Shown: positions 24,520-37,284, numbered from the stretch's first letter. The stretch: DNA of 64,000 nucleotides from Sphagnum compactum (GCA_965153455.1 OZ234495.1:7374875-7438874), one strand, 5' to 3'. Notes: a model not told the origin generated them from the letters alone. Made by a program: numbers and translations.

Positions 24520-25904
24520 TCATTTTCCTTTAGGTTGTGCTTTAGTGACTAAAGGTTTATCTTTTTCAGCTTGCCTTCTAGTACAAACATGCTTGTCAAG
24601 TTATGTACCCCAATGTTTTTTGGGTTGTTTTGGCTTTGGCACCCAATGTTTCTTGTTGGCATTGTTGATGTCTGGATCATCAGTTGTGGCATCATGATCT
24701 TCTTATTCACTTGCATAATCTTTTTTTGAAATATTATATCAAGAATCTCTGTGAATTTCATGCCCATTCCATGAACTCAAAGGGGCTTTAAATTTGTAAA
24801 TCTGCCAATGTGAATTTGCATTTGTTGGACTGAATTCAAGTGATCTTCAACCAAAATTAAATCAAATTCAACAATGTCTTAATTTTTTTCCAATACAATA
24901 AATAACAATATGCACCTGCAAACATATTTAAACATGCCATAATAAACAAAAAAATGTCAAGAGCATAATTTTATATCACCTGCACTTGAAGGAAAATAAG
25001 CATTTGAGATCATGGACAAGGAGGCAGTTTTCTTGTTAGTTGATTAACCATTGTAACTTGTGCTTTTTGTTTTTGGAATGAGTACCTGGTTTGTTTTGTT
25101 GTTGCAACCTTCCCACTATAATTCTCCACAATTGGAATAATGTTACATTTTCTTCCCATTTCCTCACCAAGTATTTGTGGAACATCACTTGGTGGCAAAA
25201 CCTCCTCTACAATAACGAGTTATTTAGCTGAATAATTAATGACAGAAAACCACTTGTTCATAAAGTTCAAAATGGGATTTTTTTACAGTGAGGTATAAGT
25301 TACAAATGTAGATCACTCAAACATAAAAAAGATTTGAATATATAGCAACTGACTAGCTGATAGTGCAGGTAGTTTTATGATAGGGCCATCATGTGTAGCA
25401 ACCATTTCCATGCACCTCTCTTGGAACTTTGTATAATCATTTGCAAGTGCTTCTTGTGGGCAACTAGTTTTCTCTTCAAAATGCAAATTGAATTGTTCTT
25501 GCAGACCTTTGCCTTTAGAACCTCCAACTTGAACATTTAGACCAATCTATACTTTAACACTTGTCTTCAAATGCGAATCTACTTCATCATTGTTAAACAT
25601 GGTTGGAGATCCAAGAGATGTTGTGCGATCTTGGCCACCTGTGAACGACACCAACTCCAAAGGGCTATTGTAAAAAATTTCCTTTGTTGATGTCATTTGT
25701 CTAAATGGGTAAAAAATATTAGTATTCCTTAGTTTAGTCTACTTAAGCTTGAAAGCAAACACATCACCTACACATAAGTAAAGGACAAATCAAATGGTGC
25801 CATATAAACATGACATTTAACAACTTAATATTTCATTCCTTGGTGCATTAAAATATTACCAGGTTGTTCAGTAATTAGTCAAGCCAAAAAAAAACAATAG
25901 CTAC

Positions 25905-26450
25905 CTATTGGCACATCAAGGATTAATAAAATTAATCAATCAAGCCAGAACTCAAGCACATCAAGGATTAATTAATTAGTTAAATAAGGAAGCAAATGAC
26001 TAGATTCTTTATATTAACACAACAAGGACTAAATTAATTAGTAAGGAAGAGAATAGAGGAGATGGGTAGAAATTTAGCACATCAAGGATTAAAGTAATAA
26101 AATAAAGAACAGAACAAAGGAGAGGGCAGAAATTCAGCACATTAAAACTAAACTAATCAAATAAGGAACAAAACAAAAGAGTTGCACATAAACTTAGCAC
26201 ATCAAGGATTGAACTAAGCAAACAAGGAACAAAACAAAGGACATGAGTAGAAATTCAACACATCAAGGACTTCGGTAAGCAAATAAGGAATAAAATAAAT
26301 GATATGAACATAAATTCAGCACATCAAGGATTAAATTAAGCAAATAAAGAATACAATAAAGGGGATGAGTAGAAATTTAGCACATCAAGGACAAAACTAA
26401 ACAAATATGGAAGAAAGTACAGGAGATGAAAAGAAATTTAGCACATGCTT
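25905..26450. repeat. 60-bp minisatellite, about nine units
   Basis: CACATCAAGGATT-type words recur at about 25911, 25957, 26022, 26078, 26138, 26200, 26260, 26321, 26381 and 26444. Each is followed by an AAGGAACAAAACAAAGGAGATGAGTAGAAATT-like spacer, giving a unit near 60 bp with the earliest units most degraded. It lies in the decayed RING-H2 gene, downstream of the finger on the minus strand. The unit carries stops, so it was probably intronic. Confidence 0.85.
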
Positions 26451-27180
26451 ACAAGCAAGAAAATGCAGTGCTGACTTTGCTTTCAGGGATCGTTTAATCT
26501 CTTCATGCTACTCTTGTAAGCCCAACTTATCAGCCAAGCCTTTGACTTCATCATCTTCCTCCCCAAAACCCTAACTACACCACCAATCAAGATGTAATAG
26601 TTGGTCACAAATAAGACATTTGTTTTATAGCTTAAGAAGTTCACCCAAACAAAAAGGGTGGTAAGTATGCTTACATGATGTCACATTTATGTCCCAACAA
26701 TGGTACCCCTAGTTGCAAAATCCACACGGTTTCACATTTATAACTATTAAAGTTTTACAGGTTGGTGGGCAAGTTGGGTGCAAAATTGGTTTGGGGCAAA
26801 ATGACAAACCACCACCTTTACACAATTTAGCCACTTGGCTGGCCATTGCATTTTGCGTTTGCTCCAAACCAAATGTTTATTTATGAAGTTCAACAATATT
26901 AGAGTTTAACTTCCAAGATTCAACTTTAGCATCTTGGAGGGCATCTTCACCCTTGATAGCTTTCTTGTAATTGGTATCGTCTTCAAGAAGTTCCTTTGAA
27001 ATTTCCAATTGATTTTCTACAAGTTGCAACTTTTGTGCAAGGATGTTAAAGGCCTTACAAGACTCTTTTGACTAGTGGGTAACACATTGAAGTCATGATT
27101 TTGCAATATCTCCGACTTTAGAGTCTTCACATTTGCAATCAACCTAGAAGAAAACAATTTACTAGTTCAATGTATTACAT

Positions 27181-27330
27181 GGAAAAAATTAAGGCAACAA
27201 AAGACCTAGAATAGAATTGTTACAACATTGCTTGATGAATTCAACATTGAGCTACTTGGAAAAATTAGGGCAACAAAAGACTTACAACAAAACTGTTGTG
27301 GCATTGCTTAATGTATTCAACATTGAGTGA
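27181..27330. repeat. Tandem duplication, about 77-bp unit
   Basis: GGCAACAAAAGACCTA...ACATTGCTTGATGAATTCAAC is followed 77 bp later by GGCAACAAAAGACTTA...GCATTGCTTAATGTATTCAAC. It gives two imperfect copies within the decayed RING-H2 gene. Confidence 0.75.
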
Positions 27331-28494
27331 ATAGCATCTTGGCTTCATTTTGTAAATCGAATGGCCTAAACTAACTTGATACATTACACCCAAGCACAAA
27401 GGCCAGCACAAGTTTAGTCAATTCAACGTCAATGGATTGTCATTATGAAAAATAATGTCTTTTGCAACTTGTCCTATCCAAGTTATAACTAGTTTGCAAT
27501 TCAAACTAGTTTTTTTAGTTGCATAGGACAAGTTGCAAGCAACATGATTTCTCATAGTATGTTGAAATAAGATGAAATTGACAACAATTATGTAACTTGT
27601 GAACTATAATGCCTAATTGTGTAATGAATCAACGGCTTTTGGCCTTCTCTTGCATATTCAAACCTAATTACATATTCAATGAACAAAATTTGGCATTACT
27701 TTACCTAACATGCTACTTAAGTGTAAACAAATTGATCAAAAATTAAGTTGCACCAATTGGTTTTTTGTTTTTGTCTTTTGTTCACGTAAACGTTGACACT
27801 TAGCTTCCATTGCATTGAAGTTGCATTACGCTTCCAAAACATCTACCTTTTGATCCTCCATGTTGAAACCCTATCAGTTTCTCAGATAACCAAAAATTTT
27901 AATCCTCAACATGTTTGATTTGAGTTTGCATTTGTGAGGCCGATTCAGAAAACAAAGCTTGCAAAACTTCAACTTTGCTCAGATCCATTGGTGAAACACC
28001 ATATGAACATCATGCACCTCCAAGACGAAGTTTTGTAGATTTTCAATGCATCACCTTCTAACTTACAAGAAAGCTCACTGCCACTCATTTTTTAAGCTTG
28101 TAGCTTCATCATCTTTTCCGTTGTTTCCTTTCGTGTTTTTTCTCTCGTAGTGCTTTTGCCCCAATTTATCTCGAATCCTTTCACCTCGGCTATGTAACCT
28201 TTCACCACCCAAAACAGGAGCTCGTTGTTTGATGGCTTTGTTGTGCCATACTCTCTCCGAAATTCTGGATGCAAGTTATTATTAGTGGTTTTGAACTTGG
28301 ACACCTTCCCAAAAAACCTCCTCCACATATGCTTCTGTAATTTGTTCCAGGGTAAGATCAAATCTCGAATTCAACCCTTTCCCATGTAATTTTTTAACAT
28401 TCACAAAAAACTCTTTTGTCTAGTTTTTGAAGTCTACAACCTCTAAATTTGGCCCAACTGAATTGATGAGTGTGGTATTTATTTTGTTCTCCAT

Positions 28495-28892
28495 TATGTG
28501 TGGTATGTTGAAAGCTCAAAGAAGCTACACTGTTGAAATTCCATGATGCATGGAAGTGTTCAAATCTGAAGTGTTCAAATTGCAATTGACGACCATTGTT
28601 TCTCACAGCAATGTTCTAACAATGAGTTGAAGCATGTACACAAATGGCACGAAAACAAAAATCGTATTGCATTTGAGTGAAAATGACAAAGTATCTAACA
28701 TGATAGACACTATTACAAATCATGGTTTTTTAAGAGGTTCAAATTGACTAACTTGTCATTTTGACTACTGGACATGTACATTTTGATTAAAAGCCAAGGG
28801 CTTGAATGACACATGTATGTGTTGACTGATCTATTTGACTATAATGATTTATTTGACAAGATACACATAATCAAGTTATACAACGTTAGTCA
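28495..28892. other. Unassigned spacer
   Basis: Sequence upstream of the decayed RING-H2 gene. No promoter motif stands out and no other gene is seen. Confidence 0.4.
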
Positions 28893-29085
28893 AAATGGCC
28901 AATGGTCTTTAGTCAAGTTGAACAATTAATCAATATGGCCAAAAATCTTCAGCCAAAATGACCAATGGTCCTTAATCAAGTTGAAAACTTAATCAAAATG
29001 GCCAATGATCCTTAGTAAAAATGACCAATGCTTTTTAGTCAAGTTGAACATTTAATCAATATGGCCAATGATCCTTAATCATATA
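28893..29085 (+). repeat. 62-bp tandem repeat, about three units
   Basis: Units built from ATGGCCAATGATCCTTAGT, AAAATGACCAATG and TCAAGTTGAACATTTAATCA recur at 62-63 bp. Within a unit, ATGRCCAATGRTC occurs twice, so it is itself an older dimer. Confidence 0.75.
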
Positions 29086-29094
29086 TGACATGGT

Positions 29095-29316
29095 CTACTA
29101 CCCTATTTATCTACCTTTTACATATTCATCCACCTATTTATTTATTTAACTACTTGTTTATTTATTACCCACCCACCCACCTATTATTTGCTTACTGACC
29201 TATTTACCTATATATTCTCACCTACCTACATACCTACTTATGTTTTTCACCTTTGTACAACTTACGTACTTACCTACCCACCTACCTACATATTATCTAC
29301 CTACCTATCTTACTTA
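29095..29316 (+). repeat. Imperfect CTAC/CCTA simple-repeat tract
   Basis: A pyrimidine-rich low-complexity stretch made of CTACCTAC, CCCACCCACCCACCT, TTTATTTATT and TACCTACATA words. It directly precedes the satellite array. Confidence 0.8.
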
Positions 29317-29317
29317 A

Positions 29318-30627
29318 TTTTAACCATTAGGTTTAGCTAGATTTTAACCATTCGGTTTAACTTAAATTTAGTCATTATGTTTAACCACTAAATTTAGCAC
29401 TAGGTGTAACTTAAATTGAACCATTGAGTTTGGCCAATAGGTTTAACCATTAAATATAGCCTAGGTTTAGCCATTATGTTTAGCCATGAAATTTAGCCAT
29501 TAAGTTTATCAACTAGGTTTAGCCATTACATTTGATCATTAGGTTTAATCAAAGTTTAGCCATTACTTTAAATCACTCAGTTTGGCTAGTAGTTTAGCCA
29601 TTATTTTAAGTCACTAAATATAGTCATTAGGTTTAGCCATTATTTTAAATCACTAAGTTTAGCCACTAGATTTAACCATTATGTTTAGCCGTTACATTAA
29701 CTCACTAAATTTAGCCACTACATTTAATCATTATGTTTAGCCATTACATTAAGTCACTAAGTTTAACCACTACATTTAATCATTATGTTTAGCCATTACA
29801 TTAAGTCATTAAGTTTAATCACTAAGTTTAACCATTATTTTAAGCCATTAAGTTTAATCACTAGGTTTAACCATTATTTCCAGTCACTAAGTTTAACCGC
29901 TAGGTTTAACGATTACTTTAAGTCACTAAGTTTAGCCATTAGATTTAGCCATTACTTTAAGTCACTAAGTTTAGTCACTATGTTTAGCCACTACTTTAAG
30001 TTATTAAATTTAGCCACTATGTTTAGCCATTACTTTAAATCATTAAGTTAAACCATTATCTTAAATAATTGAGTTTAGTTATTAGGTTTAGCCATTACTT
30101 GAAATCAATAAATTTAGCCATTGGGTTTAACCATTACTTTAAGCCACTAAATTTAACCATTGGGTTTAACCATTACCTTTAAGTCATTAAATTTAACCAT
30201 TGGGTTTAGCCACTAGTTTAAGTCATTGAATTTAACCACTAGGTTTAGCCATTAGTTTAAATCATTGAGTTTAACCACTAGGTTTAGCTAATACTTTAAA
30301 TCACTAAGTTTAGCCAATAATTCGAGTCATTGAATTTAAACACTAGGTTTAACCATTACTTTAAACCAATAAATTTAACCATTACTTTAAGTCATTGAAT
30401 TTAACCACTAGGTTTAATCAATAGTTTAAATCACTAAATTTAACCATTAGGTTAGCCATTATTTTAAGCCATTAAGTTTAGCCATTAGGTTTAACCAATA
30501 GTTTAAGCCACCGAGTTAGCCACTAGGTTTAACCATTATTTTAAGTCATTGAATTTAACCACTAGGTTTAGTCATTATTTTAAGTCATTGAATTTAACCA
30601 CTAGGTTTAGCCATTATTTTAAGTCAC
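29318..30627 (+). repeat. 13-bp satellite with 39-bp higher-order period
   Basis: About 1.3 kb built from a 13-bp module of the form CAYTA-NN-TTTA-RYC (for example CATTAGGTTTAGC). Three module types alternate in order (CATTACTTTAAGT, CACTAAGTTTAGC, CATTAGATTTAGC), giving a 39-bp higher-order unit. Since 39 is divisible by 3, the array contains an apparent 88-codon frame (29785-30051) with a 13-residue repeat such as FSHYFKSLSL; this is an arithmetic by-product and is not called as a gene. The array resumes at 32262 after the inserted element. The sequence is not the telomeric TTTAGGG repeat. Confidence 0.9.
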
Positions 30628-30984
30628 CATTACTAAGAAATGCGTCCTAGTTCACTATGAGTTTCACTAGATTTTTGAGTGAATTTGGACAATTTTACCT
30701 AGTGAAATTGTTTAACCCCTTAGTGAACGGGGACCAGTTGCTATGGACAATGACTTGTTTCACTAGTACCTAATGAAACAAGGTTATTCTCAAGTGAAAT
30801 ACAAATTTTCCAAATCATTCACTTGCTAGTTAATTAACTAACTAGTATGGAAATTAATTAAATTTTAATTATTTAATATATAATACTATTGATAATTTCA
30901 TGATTTTTAAAGCCTAATATTTATTGACACGTGTCACTACCTACGCTAGGTTAAAAACCTAGCCTAGGTAGGTAGGTAGGCCAC

Positions 30985-31050
30985 GTAATTAAATTGATCC
31001 CTTGACCTTTGGAATGGGGGCACACACCTTTACCATCAAACCACCCCACT
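30985..31050 (-). repeat. tRNA-head-like segment
   Basis: On the minus strand TGGTTTGATGGTAAAGG resembles an A box and AGGGATCAATTT a weak B box about 30 bp later. It may be a SINE head fragment inside the CACTA-like element. The B box is poor and no tail was found. Confidence 0.3.
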
Positions 31051-31419
31051 TGTTGTGATAATATGTTTCATTACATTCTATTTATCAAATACTTCATTTT
31101 AAACATTACAAAAACATAAACTTTGAAAATTCATATTTTATTGAGATTTTGTTCAAATGAAATGATTCGAGTTTACTTTTTAAAAATATTCAATAATGTA
31201 CATAATTACATTTATTGTCTTTTGAAAGTTTAAAATCATTTGAACAAAAAAAAAGTTGAATATCATTATTCAATAACATTTCAATGACCATTCTTTTGAA
31301 AAAAAATAAATTAGTAAATGGATTTCTTTTTGTTAATATAATAATACTACCTATGCTAAACTACTTTCAATTATTATATGATTATTTTTCATTAATTTAA
31401 ATTATTTCACCCTACATTA

Positions 31420-31790
31420 TTTACGGCTATTTATGGTTATTTTAAATTATTTTTGGTTATTTTTGGCTATTTCACCTTAGGCTACTTTTGGTTATTTTAA
31501 GTTATTTTTGGCTATTTTAACTTATTTCACCTTAGGCTATTTTCAGCTATTGTAAGTTTTTTTGTTATTCTATGTTATTTTTGGCTATTGCAGATTATTT
31601 CAATTTGGACTACTTGTAGTTATTATAAATTACTTTTGGTTATTTTAACTTATTTCACCTTAGACTATTTTCAGCTATTGTAAGTTATGTTATTTTTTGC
31701 TATTGTAAATTATTTCAATTTAGACTACTTGTAGTTATTATAAGTTATTTTTGGCTATTGGAAACTATTTCACCTTAAAAGGTTATAATA
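31420..31790. repeat. TTATTTTTGGCTATT tandem repeats
   Basis: An AT-rich internal region of the CACTA-like element made of TTATTTTTGGCTATT, TTATTTCACCTTAG and CTACTTGTAGTTATTAT words in repeating order. The super-unit is roughly 90-120 bp. It is non-coding. Confidence 0.75.
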
Positions 31791-32044
31791 AACTAGTTAA
31801 AATATTTTAAAGTAAAATAACATATAATAATTTAGGGTACAATAATTTATAATAGCCTATAATAACATAAAATATCAGTTAGAATAACTAAAGTAGCTTA
31901 AAATAATAGGGTATATCATAAAGTAACATAGATAGAATATTTTTAAAAACATAGAAATAAACCTATTTGCTATAGTAAATTGTAATAGTGAATTATGTTA
32001 ACTAGAAATGAAACATGATGTCTACATAGTGATATTATAATGAA

Positions 32045-32261
32045 ATATTTTTCACTAAGGGAAATCAGTAAAATGCAATGAAGTTATTTCACTTTTAACG
32101 TCCCGTAGTGATTTAAGCTAGTAAATTACACTCCACTTTGGTAGTAGTGCAATGAAATAACTTTCGCTAGGTGAAATCAGTAAAATGCAATGAAGTTATT
32201 TCACTTTTAAGGTCCCATAGTGATTTAAGCTAGTAAATTACACCCCACTTTGGTAGTAGTG
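32045..32261. repeat. Tandem duplication of the CACTA right end, about 111 bp
   Basis: GAAATCAGTAAAATGCAATG through GGTAGTAGTG occurs at 32061-32149 and again at 32172-32261 with few changes. The right terminus, including the terminal CACTACTACC (inverted), is therefore present twice in tandem. Confidence 0.9.
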
Positions 32262-32320
32262 CATTGAATTTAGCCATTAAGTTTGGCTAATAGTTTAAGT
32301 CATTGAGTTTGGCCATAGGT
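32262..32320 (+). repeat. Resumed 13-bp satellite
   Basis: CATTGAATTTAGCC, ATTAAGTTTGGC, AATAGTTTAAGT and CATTGAGTTTGGC continue the module pattern of 29318-30627. This shows that the CACTA-like element interrupted the array near its right edge. Confidence 0.85.
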
Positions 32321-35300
32321 ATGTACCATGAACAAGTAAACTAATAATTTCTTGTGGTTAGTATGGTTGAATGGTATTAAGTCTCATATGAAGAGCAAGA
32401 ACCTTAAAATTTAGGTGACTATTGGAAGATACTTGTAAACACGTATAGAAAAAATATCATTACTAGATGTTTTTGGAATCAAAAGTTGGATAAAACAAAA
32501 ACATGATGGCAAGGGGTTTATCTTGCTTGTAGTGGATAGGGACACTTTTTAATATACATCATCGTTGCAACTATTACAATTTAATGGGATATTTTAAACA
32601 TACAAAAAATGAATGAACATAATAAATTAAAATTAGTTTATCACATGTTGCATATAATTCCATAAATATAAAAACATTGAAATATTGAATTGAAAAGACT
32701 TGCAACAACAAATAGTAATATAACCCAAGTGGATGACAATTTAACATCCAATATTGGGGTTTGCACAAAATTAATAACAAAAGTATTACAAACAAAATGA
32801 ATAAAATCAATGTAATCAAACACATCACAAAGTGATGTAAAACTTTCTAATTTGAAATTAATGTAAAAACAACAAATAGCTTGCCTTACACAAGAATATC
32901 CCCCTACTTGTCCTAGGTTTGAACTTAGCGAAGATAATGCACATTAGTTGGGGAGCTTTATAATTTTAACATGAATAATTGGCACAAAATGCTAATACCT
33001 AAAGCAAATATTCATGCTACATTTTTTCACAATCCCTACCATACCTAATGCAACATGTAGCATTGGTCTACTTATACCCAATTGCCCCACCATGGAGAGC
33101 AAAACTAAATACCATTTTACAAGACAAAAAAATGCCAAGTTAGAATAATTAAATGATCTTGAGCCAATAAAACGATAAAAATTATAATGCATGTCTTTTT
33201 AATTGAAGCAAAAAAAAAAAGAACCCAAATAAATCAAAATGAAATACCTTATAATTGAAAGCCTAGTCCCAATTTAAATGGTCTTTGGAATAAAGAAAAA
33301 GAGATTGGGTGAAAGCATGGTTTGATGGCTTGCATTTGGCATTGTGAATTTTTTTTTTTTTTCATTTTGATAATTAGCAACCTATGCATTTGACGTACAT
33401 CTCCTTATGCTTCCATTCAAAAATATGGGTAACCCCAAACGTGGACATGGTTAAACATATATATGGTCAAAAAATCCATTTAAAAACATGGAGTTTTGAA
33501 TGAAAAATAGATTAATGAGACCTCATAATGTAATTTTTTTATCATATTTTTTTTGTCTATAACAAAAGTTTCAATGCATCTTATTCTTAAACACTTCATT
33601 CAATATTGTTTTATTTTTTCTATAAAAAAAACTTGACACTACTATGGCAACTTTTTGAATCCACATGTCAATTTTTAATAATGTAACCAAAAGAATGTCA
33701 TTGGTTCAAAACTTCACTATGAGTTCATTCTTTTCTTATAATTGATCCATAATTTTTAAATGATAATGTTAATGTCAAATATGACTTTACATTTACATTC
33801 ATCTACAATCCATAAACCCAGTAATTATGATCATTCAAATATTTTAAGTATGTCTTCACCTAATTATTGATTGGCGAACCATTTATGGATATATGCTTTT
33901 GCATCAATGGTTGTTTGAATTTTGAAGTTTTATAAGCATAGGTGCAACCACATTAAACAAAGGATCAATATAAACAACATATATCATGAATAGGTGGTGG
34001 TAGGTGATTTGGAAGTGAAATGTAAAGTTGTGGATCATTTGTAATTCGGATTTGCTAAAACATGATTATCTAAAGAAAAACCTATATTTGATTTGATTTA
34101 GGAGTGGTAACTATAAGAAATCCAAAGGTTGGGAAGGCGTTATGGGAGCAAATTGAAAGCATGGTATGATGCATACACCAAGATGGGGGGAAGTTTGAAG
34201 TTTGAACATGAAAAACAAGAGACTTTTAAGGGATGATGGAAATAGGATGAATGAAAGATACCACAAAGTTAAAGGCAAAAATATAGAAATGGAGGTTGAA
34301 GAATCCTAAATACTGAAAGTGATATGCCTTTTGAAATTGAATTATTATGATGGGAAAAGATGGTGTGGGTGAACCAATTGTGGTTGAGGATGCTTAGAAA
34401 AAAAAAACATATGGTACAAGAAAAACAAACAAAAAAGTAACTTGTTTAGAATGATGTTAAAAACAATACCAAGTATATGAAATTGCATGAAAAATTTGTT
34501 TAGAATCAAGAAAGATGTTGGAGAAGTTACCTCAAAAAATTAATACCAAGATGCAAGGAAATGGGCAAGAGGAAAATGGAGAAAAACACGCAAAAGGGTT
34601 ATACATGTTTAGCTAACTTGAACATGATGGTAAAAGTAACATCATATAGATGAAAATATGAGTGTGTTTTGACAACAATCCATTAAATAGTGAAAAGGTT
34701 AATCAAAAGTTGTTTGCAAAGTGAGAGTAAGTCTTATGAGGCAAAACAAAAAAAATAAAAAAATGTGACTTCAAGCACACCGACAAAAATAAAAAACTAT
34801 TAAAAATCCCTAGGAGGCACATGAAAGCTATACATGGCAACATTGAAAGTTTGTTATTATAGAAAAATCAAACCAACGCAAGCCCAACACAACCCCCTTG
34901 TCATTTTCAAACCTCACAAGTCACATATTCATATGAGTACAATTGGACCTATGCAAGTACCAAGCCCTACGACTCCCTTTCCAAAAAATATTTGGGAAAT
35001 GGTTGGAGCCAATCAAAAAAAGTTTCTATCCTTTAAAAAAAAGATATTTTGTTGTACAACCTTCCTTATAAAGGTGATTGATGAATAATTAATTTCATGG
35101 AATCTTGAATTGTTTGGAGCTTCATGGGTCTTTTATGAATAACATGTACTTCTTACTTTTGTATTATACTTTTCATCCTAATCTATGAAAACTTAGTTAG
35201 TTTCATTGAATTAGTTAATCTATGTCTTGGATTCTTGTAAATATAAACATTTCATTACCTTTGAATATAAAAAAATGAGGATACGAAATTTGACATGTAA

Positions 35301-36180
35301 GAATGTCTTAAGGGCAGAAGTAGGTTCCAGTAGTTGTTGTAGTCATAAAGTAATTAGGTGCTTACCTAGGTTGGATTGACTTTCCCAACTATTTTCCTTT
35401 GATAGAGAGAGTGCTAAACATAATAATTAGGGAGTTTGGTAAAAATGGAAAAAAATAGAAGGGATATAGGATTAGGCTTAGGTAACTACTAGTTATCCAA
35501 GTAGTGGGTTGGCAACCTAATATAGGCTCACTCCAACCACCATTGGATTAAAGCAATAATTCTTAAAGTAACTAAATTATTGAATTCAAATTTACACATA
35601 CATTTATGAATAGTGTAAATTCAAGGTGTTGTTGACGACACATCATATATAATGTTTTTCAAATAACACTAAATAGATCAATTATCATGTGTAGGCTTAA
35701 AAACATCAAATTGTTTTTTTGGTTTGGCCATTGAGCCAATTAAGGCAGACCAGAAGATAATTATTTGTTCACTGACAATTCTATTACTACCCTATTCTCG
35801 AGACCATAGTTATAGGGTCCTGACATAACTAGGGAACAAGGACATCATCCGAGCTAATCTCCCACAAAGTTTTGTTTTCCTTCTCCAATCCTAAGTCCAA
35901 TAAATCCTGCTTGTAAAGCATTGCGTGATTGTAACCCAACATGGATCTTGCCTCAATCCACCACAGGAGTGTTGATGATTGCTTTATAGTTTTTGGTTGT
36001 CATGTTCAAGAATGCTGATCTTCAGATTCCTATTGAAGTGTGTGTATTCAAGCACAGTAGTACCTTGGGTGATATTTTTAATTTAATGGAACTTTTTCGT
36101 TATGCCTTGTCAACAACAACTCTATGTTCAAAATTTGGGTCCATTCAATTAAATTTTCAAATATTAGAAGACTAGACAAC
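32321..36180. other. AT-rich unassigned sequence
   Basis: No recognised gene or element. The plus-strand frame at 34834-35088 (84 codons, lysine-rich, with a PSPTTPFPKN segment) is the longest clean frame, and nothing in it supports a function. Long T and A runs are frequent. Confidence 0.5.
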
Positions 36181-37284
36181 GCATCATCCACTACACTCAA
36201 ATTGGGGATGAAACAGGGGATTGCGGGTGGGTCAAACTAGGGCTCAAAGACTGGGCGAGTTTGCAGATAACTTTTAGTATTATTATTGTAATGAGTTTTG
36301 CTTCACGATCCCACTTCCAGAAGCGGTCAATCCAATCCTTGCTGTTTGCTTACAACAAACGCCATGACGTGCATACGACAAGTGTAAGCGGATTAAAAAT
36401 CACTGGAATGTCCAATCAGGAGCGCCACATGGCAGCTACCCCACTCCTTATGTAATTTATCGAGTGGATTTGCTTTGATTCCTGTGCAGGCTTTGGCACA
36501 CTAGACTAGACTTCCTCTCTCACTCTGGAGAATATTGCAGATCACATCCAAAGGGGAGCGGGGCGGGGGTGGCGCCTGTTTTGTCCTGTACAAAACCCAC
36601 CCCCCTTCTTCGTTTGACGATTTCAGGTACTTACAGGAAGCGTGTCTCTCCTTCCAACAATCATCTCTTTTGGTCGCACTAGTCACAATGCATATTACAA
36701 GCTGGGTCAGAAGACAATTTCTGACCCTGTTCTTCTTTATTAAGTGGCCATCACTTGCTGAGAATCAACGATTAAGTGGCACGTTGACTTGTATGCATCC
36801 TCGCTCATCCATCTTAAAAGAACAAACAGAATTTTTTTTTAAAAAAAATGTTAGCTTCTACTTCTTTGATCAAGGCTGCTTTATCTGTATATATATTTTC
36901 GCAGGAGGAACACACTAATGGCAGAAAGTTATCAGCTTGAATGTTAGAACATTGAGAACAGTGAAGAAACCATTACAAGAGGAGAAGAAGTAATGATCTC
37001 ATGAGTGCTCAAAGAGATCACTAACAAGTAGTACGAAGACATCATGTGATGCTTCAAGCGAAGAGAAATGCGTTTGCTTTTGGCATTTTGATAGCAATCC
37101 AAACTTCAATATTATTGTCTAAGTCAAAACACATAAAAGAGAAAGGGTTTTGATTTTAGAATGAAATATTCCAGAAGGGTTGAAAAAGCATGCTGAGGAA
37201 GAATATAAGCCATGTGGGTCGATTGGAGACTTGCCGCTTTAAAAGATTACAGGAATATAGCAACTACAGATTAAACTTTCAATA

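Larger units (their letters stand above)
24520..28494 (-). pseudogene. Decayed coiled-coil/RING-H2 gene
   Basis: The minus strand shows a long degraded coding region. An ATG at 28494 opens a frame with VGPNLEVVDFKN; after a frameshift it continues as LHPEFRREYGTTKPSNNELL to about 28092. Charged, coiled-coil-like stretches follow (MEDQKVDVLEA; LVENQLEISKELLEDD). Between 27059 and 26461 a single 600-nt frame, interrupted by only five stops, carries a RING-H2 finger at 26726-26607: C-x2-C-x13-C-x-H-x2-H-x2-C-x10-C-x2-C, followed by DWW and an acidic tail. Further fragments appear at 25560-25370 (LHFEEKTSCPQEALANDYTK), 25198-25010, and 24690-24520, where a Lys/Pro-rich end (WVPKPKQPKKHW) stops at 24522. 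RING-H2 fingers usually act as E3 ubiquitin ligases or interaction modules. The gene's family and introns are unresolved, and it may belong to a transposon. Confidence 0.6.
30628..32261. mobile_element. CACTA-like non-autonomous element in the satellite
   Basis: A 1634-bp insertion splits the satellite. The right end is GTAGTAGTG, so its inverted end reads CACTACTACCAAAGTGG, like plant CACTA termini. The left end is CATTACTAAGAAATGCG, matching at about 11 of the first 15 positions. The flanks CAC (30625-30627) and CAT (32262-32264) fit a mutated 3-bp target duplication inside the satellite word AAGTCATTGAATTT. Both subterminal regions are crowded with TTTCACTAG, CTAGTGAAA and AAGTGAAAT words, as expected for CACTA transposase-binding repeats. 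No transposase is encoded. Confidence 0.75.

Noticed and set aside
25905-26450. CRISPR-like array
   Set aside because: The units are whole tandem repeats of about 60 bp with degenerate spacing, not short identical repeats with unique spacers, and the setting is a plant nuclear genome.
29785-30051. 88-codon frame with a 13-residue protein repeat
   Set aside because: It is produced by the 39-bp satellite period being a multiple of three. The same DNA pattern continues beyond the frame on both sides with stops and has no start context.
36535-36918. 127-codon plus frame beginning MQITSKGERGGGG
   Set aside because: It ends in T-rich, A-rich low-complexity sequence, shows no recognisable domain, and cannot be distinguished from chance.
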